DNA from: Ga0077527 sp038106575
GTDB taxonomy: Bacteria; Pseudomonadota; Gammaproteobacteria; Burkholderiales; SG8-41
Assembly: GCA_038106575.1 (NCBI GenBank)
Contig: JAYOED010000003.1
Location: 1 to 64,000 of the forward strand
DNA length: 64,000 nucleotides
Reading direction: 5' to 3'
Part shown: piece by piece, positions 7,787 through 14,938 of the stretch
Position numbering within the stretch: the stretch's first letter is position 1
Layout: each line of letters starts with the position of its first letter
Position numbers and translations under genes: made by a program
Notes under the pieces: generated by a model
Told to the model about the DNA's origin: nothing
Seen by the model: the letters and a program-made list of their open reading frames with translations, nothing else
Database searches by the model: none

Positions 7787-9439
7787 ATGACCCAACTCCG
7801 TGGTGCCGACATTCTTGCGTGTACGCTGGCTCAGGCCGGGTTGCGCAGGATTTTTTCGCTGTCGGGCAATCACATCATGCCGGTCTATGATGCGGCCATC
7901 GAAGCGAAACTGGAGATTACGCATGTCCGCTACGAGGGCGCGGCAGTGCACATGGCCGATGCCTGGGCGCGGCTCACCGGTGAACCGGGCATCGCGCTGC
8001 TGACCGGAGGACCTGGCCATGCCAACGGCGTAGGCGCGCTCTATACCGCGCTGTCTTCGGAATCACCGATCGTGTTGTTGTCCGGTCACGCACCGCTGTC
8101 AGAACTGGGTAGCGGCTCGTTCCAGGAAATGCGTCAGGCTGATCTTGCAAGGCCCGTGGTGAAGGCCTCCTGGACTGCGGCCAGTGCCGAAGCACTGGGT
8201 GCGGATATTGCCAAGGCCTGCAGAATTGCGCGGTCAGGCCGCCCCGGCCCCGTACACCTGAGTCTGCCATTCGATGTGCTCGAAGCCAAAGTGGATGACG
8301 GCGCCAGGTATCTGGCATCCAACGCTGATTTTGCGGCGAAAGAAAATTCCCCAGACACCAAGACGGTGACCGGGCTTAAGGCCTTGATCCAATCAGCGAC
8401 GCGACCGCTGATCCTGCTTGGTCCGGTGATGCAACATGCGCCGGTGTCCGGCCTGGTCAAACAACTGGCTGTCGCCACGGGCGCACCGGTGCTGTGTATG
8501 GAAAGTCCGCGCGGCGTCAACGATCCTGCGCTGGGCGCTTTCGCCGGCGCGCTGGCAAAGGCCGATCTGGTCGTATTGATCGGAAAGCAACCTGACTTTA
8601 CATTGCGATTCGGCAAAACGCCGCCATTTGCGGCCGATTGCCGGTTTGCAGTGATCGATCCCGAGGCCGACGCTTTGCAGCGCGCTGTAAAGAATCTCGG
8701 AGCAGCACGTGTCTTATTGTCTGAACAGGCGGATAGTGTGCCCACCGTGCGCGCTTTGGCAGCCATTGCAAAACCTCATACGGTAGCAGCGTGGCGGCAG
8801 GCCGTGACAGATGCTGTTTCGTTTCGTCCTGCAGCGTGGCGCGATATTAACAGCGGCGACGGTCCGGTGCATCCCGTCGAACTGGGCCGTGCAGTGCAGA
8901 AAGTTCTGGATACGTCGCCGGACGCGGTTTTTGTGGCTGACGGGGGAGAAATCGGCCAGTGGGCGCAGGCCTGCATCAACGCACCAACCCGCGTCATCAA
9001 CGGCGTCGGTGGTTCGATCGGCAGCGGAGTGCCTTTTGCTTTTGCCGCACGGATGCTCAGGCAGCGGGCGCCGGTGGTGGCGGTGATGGGTGACGGCGCT
9101 TTCGGTTTTCATTTGATGGAGTTCGACACAGCGGTGCGCGATGCCGTGCCGATGATCGTCGTGGTCGGTAACGACTCCTGCTGGAATGCCGAGCACCAGA
9201 TTCAGTTACGTACGTATGGCAAGTCCCGTGCGCATGGCTGCGAACTGCGCGGCGGTACGCGTTATGATCTTGCGGTGGCGGCGCTTGGTGGCCACGGCGA
9301 ACTGGTGACGCGTGCAGCAGAGCTGCAGCCGGCACTTGAGCGAGCGGTTGCCAGCGGCAAGCCGGCCTGCATCAACGTGATGATCCAGCGGCTGGCAGCG
9401 CCGACCGTGACCACGGGTGCAACCGCAGCCTCACATTAG
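7787..9439 (+). CDS. Thiamine-diphosphate-dependent enzyme (acetolactate-synthase-like)
   Basis: A 550-residue enzyme with the three-domain pyruvate oxidase/decarboxylase/ALS layout. The N-terminal PYR domain includes the activating glutamate region HVRYEGAAVHMADAWARLTG and the GGPGHANG loop. The central domain runs from about residue 190. The C-terminal PP domain has the ThDP motif VMGDGAFGFHLMEF followed by VVVGNDSCWN. Members make acetolactate or decarboxylate 2-oxo acids. Between suyAB and the SDH-like genes, decarboxylation of a sulfonated or C4 2-oxo acid is a reasonable guess but unproven. It is not clearly Xsc or sulfopyruvate decarboxylase. sdhB-like starts 10 bases after its stop, suggesting one transcript. 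Confidence 0.85.
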   Translation: MTQLRGADILACTLAQAGLRRIFSLSGNHIMPVYDAAIEAKLEITHVRYEGAAVHMADAWARLTGEPGIALLTGGPGHANGVGALYTALSSESPIVLLSGHAPLSELGSGSFQEMRQADLARPVVKASWTAASAEALGADIAKACRIARSGRPGPVHLSLPFDVLEAKVDDGARYLASNADFAAKENSPDTKTVTGLKALIQSATRPLILLGPVMQHAPVSGLVKQLAVATGAPVLCMESPRGVNDPALGAFAGALAKADLVVLIGKQPDFTLRFGKTPPFAADCRFAVIDPEADALQRAVKNLGAARVLLSEQADSVPTVRALAAIAKPHTVAAWRQAVTDAVSFRPAAWRDINSGDGPVHPVELGRAVQKVLDTSPDAVFVADGGEIGQWAQACINAPTRVINGVGGSIGSGVPFAFAARMLRQRAPVVAVMGDGAFGFHLMEFDTAVRDAVPMIVVVGNDSCWNAEHQIQLRTYGKSRAHGCELRGGTRYDLAVAALGGHGELVTRAAELQPALERAVASGKPACINVMIQRLAAPTVTTGATAASH

Positions 9440-9449
9440 GAAACGAAAG

Positions 9450-10163
9450 ATGGAAACATTGCAGGTCAGGATCTGGCGCGGTACCGAGGAAGGCGGGTTT
9501 CAGGATTTCGAGGTGCCAAGGCAGGAAAGCCAGACCGTGCTTGATGTGGTGACCTATGTGCAGCGCAAGTGCGATCCGACGCTGGCCTATCGTTTCGCCT
9601 GCCGCGTCGGCGTCTGCGGTTCCTGTGCAATGACGGTCAACGGCGTGTCACGCTGGACTTGTCGCACACATGTCGACAAGGTTGCTTCCGACAATAAGGT
9701 CGAAATCGCGCCTCTGCGCAATCTTCCGGTGATCAAGGATCTCGTGACCGACATGCGCGAATTTTTCGACAAGTGGGCGAAGGCACGAGGCCGCTTCACC
9801 GGCAGCACCACGCGCAAGCAGGGATTTGCAAAGGTCTCGCCCGAATCGAAGGAGCGCAAGCGCATTGAAGCGGGCATCGAATGCATCGGCTGCGGTGTCT
9901 GCTACAGCGCCTGCGACGTGGTGAGCTGGAACAAGGATTATCTGGGACCGGCCGCACTCAATCGCGCCTGGACGCTGGTCAATGACGTGCGCGATACGGC
10001 GCGGCTTGAACGACTGCAGGCAGTGGCCGGGGATTCCGGCTGCCATGCCTGCCATACACATCTGAATTGCACCGAGCGCTGCCCCAAGGGGCTGTCTCCG
10101 ACTGCCGGCATTGCTGGCCTGAAACGCGCAGTGCTGGCAGCGACACTGGCGGGCGAGATATAA
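9450..10163 (+). CDS. Succinate dehydrogenase/fumarate reductase-like iron-sulfur subunit
   Basis: A 237-residue SdhB/FrdB-type subunit. The N-terminal ferredoxin domain carries CRVGVCGSCAMTVNG and a further Cys in WTC for a [2Fe-2S] cluster. The C-terminal domain has CIGCGVCYSACD and CHACHTHLNCTERCPKGLSP for the 4Fe-4S and 3Fe-4S clusters. It passes electrons between the flavoprotein and the quinone. The GTG at 9417 lies inside the previous gene; ATG 9450, after AGGAAACGAAAG, gives the normal N-terminus. The membrane subunits follow, but the flavoprotein is encoded separately at 14935. Confidence 0.92.
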   Translation: METLQVRIWRGTEEGGFQDFEVPRQESQTVLDVVTYVQRKCDPTLAYRFACRVGVCGSCAMTVNGVSRWTCRTHVDKVASDNKVEIAPLRNLPVIKDLVTDMREFFDKWAKARGRFTGSTTRKQGFAKVSPESKERKRIEAGIECIGCGVCYSACDVVSWNKDYLGPAALNRAWTLVNDVRDTARLERLQAVAGDSGCHACHTHLNCTERCPKGLSPTAGIAGLKRAVLAATLAGEI

Positions 10164-10214
10164 AGTGTTTAAAAACAAATACTTAATAATTTTTCGAGAA
10201 GAGGTGCGCTGCTC

Positions 10215-10565
10215 ATGAGCCGTCGCACCGAGGTATTGCTGTGGGGGGTGCAACGCGCCAGCGCGATGGTGCTGGCAGTGTGTGTTGTAGTGCATCTGCT
10301 GACGATGATCTATGCGGTGCAAAGCGGATTGAGCGCAACGGAAATCCTTGGCCGCACACAGGGCAATGCCGGCTGGTTTGTGTTCTATGCGGTTTTTGTG
10401 GTCGCGGTTGCAGTGCATGCGCCGATCGGCTTGCGCACGATCATTGGCGAGATGACCGGGGTGCGTGGCCGAGGGATTGATTTGGCGGTTACGGTGATCG
10501 GCCTCGGACTCGCTGTCTGGGGCATGCGTGCGGTGATCGGGGTGTTCAGTGGAGGCACCGCGTGA
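10215..10565 (+). CDS. SdhC-like membrane anchor (cytochrome b subunit)
   Basis: A 116-residue hydrophobic protein with about three membrane helices: around residues 15-35 (including VVVHLLTMIYAV, whose His could bind heme b), 55-75 (WFVFYAVFVVAVAVHAPIGL) and 88-110. Size and position after the iron-sulfur subunit fit an SdhC-type anchor for quinone reduction. It ends in a GTGA overlap with the next gene, so the two anchors are translationally coupled. Confidence 0.85.
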   Translation: MSRRTEVLLWGVQRASAMVLAVCVVVHLLTMIYAVQSGLSATEILGRTQGNAGWFVFYAVFVVAVAVHAPIGLRTIIGEMTGVRGRGIDLAVTVIGLGLAVWGMRAVIGVFSGGTA

Positions 10566-10909
10566 AGAACGATTTCCGCTCGCGCAACCACCCGGCATAC
10601 TGGGCTTTTCTGGTGCACCGGTTATCGGGACTGCTGCTGGCATTGTTTCTGCCGCTGCATTTCTGGGCGCTGGGGCAGGCACTGCATGGACCGGCAGTAC
10701 TCGACGGCTTCCTGCGCTGGACCCAACAGCCGCTGGTCAAGGCCGCGGAAACGGGTCTGGTGCTGCTGCTCGCGGCACACATGGCCGGGGGTCTGCGGCT
10801 GCTGGCGCTTGAATTTCTCGAATGGCGCGAATGGCAGAAATCGCTGCTGGCCGCGGCAGCCGGCATTTCGCTGGTGGCAGTACTCGCATTTTCGCTGAAC
10901 CTGGTCTGA
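10562..10909 (+). CDS. SdhD-like membrane anchor
   Basis: A 115-residue protein with three predicted membrane helices. It has the family-typical start RNHPAYWAFLVHRLSGLLLALFLPLHFW and a second His in LLLAAHMAGGLRLLALE; these His residues are candidate heme b ligands. The GTG start overlaps the stop of the SdhC-like gene. Together with SdhB/SdhC-like proteins it would make a membrane-bound oxidoreductase linked to the quinone pool. Confidence 0.87.
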   Translation: MKNDFRSRNHPAYWAFLVHRLSGLLLALFLPLHFWALGQALHGPAVLDGFLRWTQQPLVKAAETGLVLLLAAHMAGGLRLLALEFLEWREWQKSLLAAAAGISLVAVLAFSLNLV

Positions 10910-10934
10910 ACGAGACACGCGAAGACAAACACGC

Positions 10935-12326
10935 ATGAAAAAGAAAAAACCGAACATTCTGGTGATTCTGGTCGACGATCTGCGCTACGACGAGTTCGGT
11001 GCCGGCGGCCACCCCTACATGAAGACGCCGCACATCGATCGCATCGCCCATGAAGGCGTGCTGTTCGAGCGGGCTTTTCATACCACGCCGATCTGTTCGC
11101 CCAATCGTGCCTCGATGCTCACCGGCCAGTACGCCAGCCGCCACGGTATCATCGACAATGTCGCCCGCGACCTAGCCAGCCACCGTCTGCCAAATTACCA
11201 CCTTGAACTGCAGAAGCTCGGTTACGAAACGGCGCATATCGGCAAGTGGCACATGGGCAACGACGGCAAGCCGCGTCCCGGATATGACTTCTGGGTAGCC
11301 TATGACGGCCACGGCAGACTTTACGACCCGAAGCTGAACGAAAACGGCAGGTACGTGCAGCACAAGGGCTACGTCACCGACATCATGAACGGGATGGCCG
11401 AGGACTGGATCCGGGGCAGGGCGCGGAGAAAGAACAAAAAACCGTGGGCGCTGTGGTTCGCGCACAAGGCCGTGCATCCCGATGCCGAACAGGCGGCCGA
11501 CGGCTCATTCAAGATGGATGGTTATCGGCCGGCCAAGCGGCACGAGAATCTTTACAGGGGCTGTGTGTTTCCGAAAAAGCCGAACATGCAGAAGCCCGAA
11601 GAGTTTCTCAAGCACAAGCCGGCCTGGGCCGAGGCCGTGGCGCTGCGCAAGACGCGTGAATCCAAGGTGATGCATGACGCCATTCATTCCGGCAAGCAGG
11701 AGGAAATCCGCTTGCGCGCGGCCATGATGGCGGCGGTGGATGAGGGCGTCGGCATGATCCTGCGGGCACTTGAAGATACCGGTGAACTCGACAATACGAT
11801 GATCCTTTTTCTCGGTGACAACGGTTACTTTTTCGGCGAACACGGCATTGGCCCGGAGCGCCGCTTTGCCTACGAGGAAGGCATCCGTTCACCGCTGACC
11901 ATCCGTTATCCGAAAATGGTCAAGGCTGGAACGCGCCAGGACAATCTGGTGATCCTGCAGGATCTGGCGCCAACATTAATTGAACTCGCAGGCGGCAAGC
12001 CTGGTGCGCACATCCAGGGCCACTCATTGCTGCCGTTGCTGGCCGGTAAGCGCGCCGGCTGGCGAAAATCGTTGTTAGTCGAATACTGGGCCGAGAATGC
12101 CTATCCGTGGCTGGTCAACATGACCTACAAGGCGGTGCGTACCGACCGCTACAAGTACATTCACTGGGTCAACCGCGCACGCAACGGGGAGCTGGATGAG
12201 TTGTATGACCTGGCCAGGGATCCTTATGAAATGACCAATGTTGCGAAGCGACCGGCATATAAGGCCGTGCGTGAGAGGATGAGTCGTGAGCTGAGGAAGC
12301 TGGCTGCGGATGCGCTGGGGCTGTAG
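10935..12326 (+). CDS. Sulfatase (arylsulfatase/choline-sulfatase-like)
   Basis: A 463-residue sulfatase-family hydrolase. It begins KKKPNILVILVDDLRYDEFG, where the paired Asp residues bind Ca2+, and has the formylglycine motif CSPNRASMLTG with Cys54. Further family segments are IGKWHMG, LFLGDNGYFFGEHG and the C-terminal YKAVRTDRYKYIHW plus DELYDLARDPYEMTN. There is no signal peptide, so it should act in the cytoplasm and would need a formylglycine-generating enzyme, which is not in this window. It starts 25 bases after the SdhD-like gene. It hydrolyses sulfate esters, whereas suyAB handles sulfonates, so the cluster may deal with two kinds of sulfur compound. Substrate unknown. Confidence 0.9.
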   Translation: MKKKKPNILVILVDDLRYDEFGAGGHPYMKTPHIDRIAHEGVLFERAFHTTPICSPNRASMLTGQYASRHGIIDNVARDLASHRLPNYHLELQKLGYETAHIGKWHMGNDGKPRPGYDFWVAYDGHGRLYDPKLNENGRYVQHKGYVTDIMNGMAEDWIRGRARRKNKKPWALWFAHKAVHPDAEQAADGSFKMDGYRPAKRHENLYRGCVFPKKPNMQKPEEFLKHKPAWAEAVALRKTRESKVMHDAIHSGKQEEIRLRAAMMAAVDEGVGMILRALEDTGELDNTMILFLGDNGYFFGEHGIGPERRFAYEEGIRSPLTIRYPKMVKAGTRQDNLVILQDLAPTLIELAGGKPGAHIQGHSLLPLLAGKRAGWRKSLLVEYWAENAYPWLVNMTYKAVRTDRYKYIHWVNRARNGELDELYDLARDPYEMTNVAKRPAYKAVRERMSRELRKLAADALGL

Positions 12327-12414
12327 ACGGAGGCGCCTTGTTGCATCAAACAGCCATGGAGTATCTTGAATCAGGCGGGTATTTGAGCACAGTCTTTACA
12401 ATAAGGAGATAAAA

Positions 12415-13377
12415 ATGCGTTGGGCAGAACGGATATTGATTGCAGCAGTGATGTGCGTTTCAAGCGCGGTTGCCGCACAGGGTTATCCCACTAAACCGGT
12501 CAGGGTAATCGTGCCGTTTTCGGCGGGCGGGGCGACAGACATCGTGACTCGCACCGTGACGCAGAAACTTACGGAAATATGGGGACAATCCATCGTCGTG
12601 GATAACCGTGCCGGTGCCGGTGGCAACATTGGGGCAGATCTTGCCGCCAAGTCGCCGGCAGACGGTTACACCCTTTTCATGACGTCAGGATCGATTGTTA
12701 CCGCAAACCAGCACATGTACCGTAAGCTTCCCTACAACGCAAACAGGGATCTGGTTGCCGTGACTAATGTCGCCAGCGGTCCTCAGGCCATTGTCGTACA
12801 TCCGAATTTTTCGGCTAAAACCGTGCAAGACCTGATCAACATGGCGAAGGCCAAACCGGGCGGTGTAACGTTTGGTTCCGCGGGTATCGGCACGCAAACC
12901 CATCTGGCTGGAGAAAATTTCATTTATTCCGCAGGCATCAACGTAATTCATATCCCCTACAAAGGTGAAGCACCAGCGATCGGGGACCTCCTCGGCGGTC
13001 AGATCCAGTTTGTGACGCCGAACCTTTCGGCCGCGATTGCCCATGTGCGTGCAAAACGTCTCCGCGCATTGGCGGTAACCAGCCCGCAGCGCGCAAAGCA
13101 GTTACCTGATGTGCCTGCAGTGTCCGAGACCCTCAAGGGGTTTGAGAATCTGGGCTGGTTCGGTTTCATGGTTCCTGCAGGAACACCCAAGGCTGTTGTC
13201 GCGAAGATCCAGAAAGACACGGTGAAGGCCCTGCGTGACCCTAAAATCGCCAAGCGGTTTGACGATCTCGGCATGGTGCCGGTGGGCAATGATTCCGGAG
13301 ATTTTGCCAAGGCTATCCGGGAAGAAAGCCTGCGCTGGGCCAAAGTCATCAAGGAGCGCAAGCTTCAGGTCAACTGA
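12415..13377 (+). CDS. Tripartite tricarboxylate (Bug/TctC-type) substrate-binding protein 1
   Basis: A 320-residue periplasmic binding protein of the Bug family. It has a signal peptide (cleavage near VAAQG), then YPTKPVRVIVPFSAGGATDIVTR, the first binding loop, and VVDNRAGAGGNIGADLAAKSPADGYTL, both family hallmarks. Bug proteins bind carboxylates and similar anions. AAGGAG precedes the ATG. No TctA/TctB membrane subunits lie nearby, so it is an orphan receptor. Its place between the sulfatase and the fumarase-type genes suggests a cluster substrate. Confidence 0.93.
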   Translation: MRWAERILIAAVMCVSSAVAAQGYPTKPVRVIVPFSAGGATDIVTRTVTQKLTEIWGQSIVVDNRAGAGGNIGADLAAKSPADGYTLFMTSGSIVTANQHMYRKLPYNANRDLVAVTNVASGPQAIVVHPNFSAKTVQDLINMAKAKPGGVTFGSAGIGTQTHLAGENFIYSAGINVIHIPYKGEAPAIGDLLGGQIQFVTPNLSAAIAHVRAKRLRALAVTSPQRAKQLPDVPAVSETLKGFENLGWFGFMVPAGTPKAVVAKIQKDTVKALRDPKIAKRFDDLGMVPVGNDSGDFAKAIREESLRWAKVIKERKLQVN

Positions 13378-13387
13378 TCAGTAAGGT

Positions 13388-13412
13388 GCCGCGCCGGGCC
13401 TCCCGGTGCGGC
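13388..13412 (+). other. GC-rich intercistronic stem-loop
   Basis: GCCGCGCCGGG (13388-13398) pairs with CCCGGTGCGGC (13402-13412), with one G-U pair and a three-base loop. No T-run follows, so it is more likely an mRNA stability or processing element than an intrinsic terminator. It separates the receptor gene from the fumarase-type operon. Confidence 0.5.
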
Positions 13413-13434
13413 TACCGGTAACGGAAGGCGAGTC

Positions 13435-14310
13435 GTGAATATCGATCCCAAACACGTAGAAGAGGCCTGCAAGGAGCTGTATATCCGGGCGCTGAAAATG
13501 CTGCCGCCGGACATCAAGGAAGGGTTTCAGCGTCTTGACAAGACCGAATCCAATCCGACGGGCAAGGCCATACTCGGTACCATGATCCGCAACATCAAGG
13601 TTGCGGAGGACACCACCAATCTGCTTTGCCAGGATACCGGTATCCCGATTTACAACGTCACCATAGGAGCCAACGTCGATATCGACGGTTATGCGCTAAA
13701 GCAGGCGATCATCAAGGGCTGCAAGCGCGCGACCAAGGAGCACCCGCTGCGTTCGTCGGTGGTGCACCCGACCACCCGCAAGAATGAACACACTTCATGC
13801 GGTCGCCAGATTCCGGTCATCAATATTGATTTTGTCCCTGATGCTGACATGCTGGCCATAGAAATGATTCCCAAGGGTTCGGGGTCTGAGAATAATTCGT
13901 GGCTGAAAATGGCCATACCAGCGGAAGGCATTGCCGCTATCAAGACATTTGTCGTTGATTGCGTGCTTGAGGCGGGCGGCAAGAGCTGTCCTCCGGTCAT
14001 CGTCGGCGTCGGCGTCGGCGGTACCGCGGACCTTTGTGTTCATCTGTCCAAGGTCGCGGCGACGCGGCCGCTAGGGAGTGTTTGCGCGGATCCTGAGGGT
14101 GCGAGGCTCGAGACCGAGTTGAGCGGAGTGGTCAACCAGCTCGGCGTCGGCGCGCAGGGTCTCGGCGGTGACTCCACCGCTTTTGCGGTGCATGTCGAAA
14201 CCGCGGCAACGCACATCACGATGAATCCGGTAGCGGTCAACATGCAGTGCCATTCTGCGCGTCGTGCGCGCGCAACCTTTACCCCGGACGGTCTTAACTA
14301 CGGATACTGA
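13435..14310 (+). CDS. Class I fumarase-family hydratase, alpha subunit
   Basis: A 291-residue subunit matching the N-terminal part of class I fumarase and the TtdA/L-tartrate dehydratase alpha subunit. Candidate [4Fe-4S] ligands are Cys in NLLCQDTGIP, EHTSCGRQIP and VNMQCHSARRA; the family motifs GSGSENNSWLKM and GVGVGGTADLC are present. The start is GTG at 13435 after GGAAGGCGAG. The family adds or removes water on C4-type dicarboxylates (fumarate, mesaconate, tartrate). The beta subunit starts two bases after the stop. Confidence 0.92.
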   Translation: MNIDPKHVEEACKELYIRALKMLPPDIKEGFQRLDKTESNPTGKAILGTMIRNIKVAEDTTNLLCQDTGIPIYNVTIGANVDIDGYALKQAIIKGCKRATKEHPLRSSVVHPTTRKNEHTSCGRQIPVINIDFVPDADMLAIEMIPKGSGSENNSWLKMAIPAEGIAAIKTFVVDCVLEAGGKSCPPVIVGVGVGGTADLCVHLSKVAATRPLGSVCADPEGARLETELSGVVNQLGVGAQGLGGDSTAFAVHVETAATHITMNPVAVNMQCHSARRARATFTPDGLNYGY

Positions 14311-14311
14311 C

Positions 14312-14938
14312 ATGGCACATTACAAACTGCACATGCCAGTGACCGAGGAACAGATACGCAAGCTGCGCACCAACGATACTGTTACGCTGCACGACACCCT
14401 GTTCGGCATTCGCGATGCCACGCAGATTCACATGTTCGATCATGGCCGCAAGACCCGGTTTGACCTGAAGGGTCACGCGGTCATCCACACCGCGCCCAAC
14501 GTCAAGTGGGTGGGCGAGACCGAAGCGCATCCGTCGGGCTATGCACCGATCTGCATCGGCACCACAACCAGCGCGCGCATGGAGCGTTTCACGCGTCCGT
14601 TGATGGAACAGTATGGCGTGCGGATCGTGATTGGCAAGGGCGGATTGTTCGCGGCCTCGGCCAAAGCCTTCAGCGATCTCGGCGGAGTTTATCTTGCGAT
14701 CATCGGCGGTACGGCTGCGCTAGAAACCACCTGGATCGAGCAGATCGAAGAAGTCGACCTCGATGACCTGAATCCCGAGTCGTTGTGGAAATTCCGCATC
14801 AAGGGGTTTGGCCCGTTACTGGTGGCGATGGACAGTCATGGCGGCAGTCTTTATACCGCAGTGAACGCCTCGGCCAAGGACAAGCGCGCGGGGGTGCTGG
14901 CCGCCCTCGGTGTCAAAGACCAGAGCAGCGCAAAATGA
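14312..14938 (+). CDS. Class I fumarase-family hydratase, beta subunit
   Basis: A 208-residue subunit equal to the C-terminal part of class I fumarase (TtdB-like). It starts MAHYKLHMPVTEEQIRKL and contains DHGRKTRFDLKGHAVIHTAP, IGTTTSARMERF and the VIGKGGLFAASAKAF motif. A longer in-frame ATG at 14264 falls inside the alpha gene; ATG 14312 fits the family start. Its stop overlaps the SdhA-like start (ATGA), so hydratase and flavoprotein are translationally coupled. This supports consecutive reactions, although the true substrate need not be fumarate. Confidence 0.92.
   Translation: MAHYKLHMPVTEEQIRKLRTNDTVTLHDTLFGIRDATQIHMFDHGRKTRFDLKGHAVIHTAPNVKWVGETEAHPSGYAPICIGTTTSARMERFTRPLMEQYGVRIVIGKGGLFAASAKAFSDLGGVYLAIIGGTAALETTWIEQIEEVDLDDLNPESLWKFRIKGFGPLLVAMDSHGGSLYTAVNASAKDKRAGVLAALGVKDQSSAK

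Noticed and set aside
6604..7812. Long antisense frame of 402 residues opposite suyB
   Set aside because: Mirror-frame ORF of a GC-rich gene. The sense strand has a clear family match and ribosome binding site; the antisense product has no recognisable domain.
13388..13412. Intrinsic terminator after the first Bug receptor
   Set aside because: The stem is strong but is not followed by a T-run, so an intercistronic mRNA structure is more likely.
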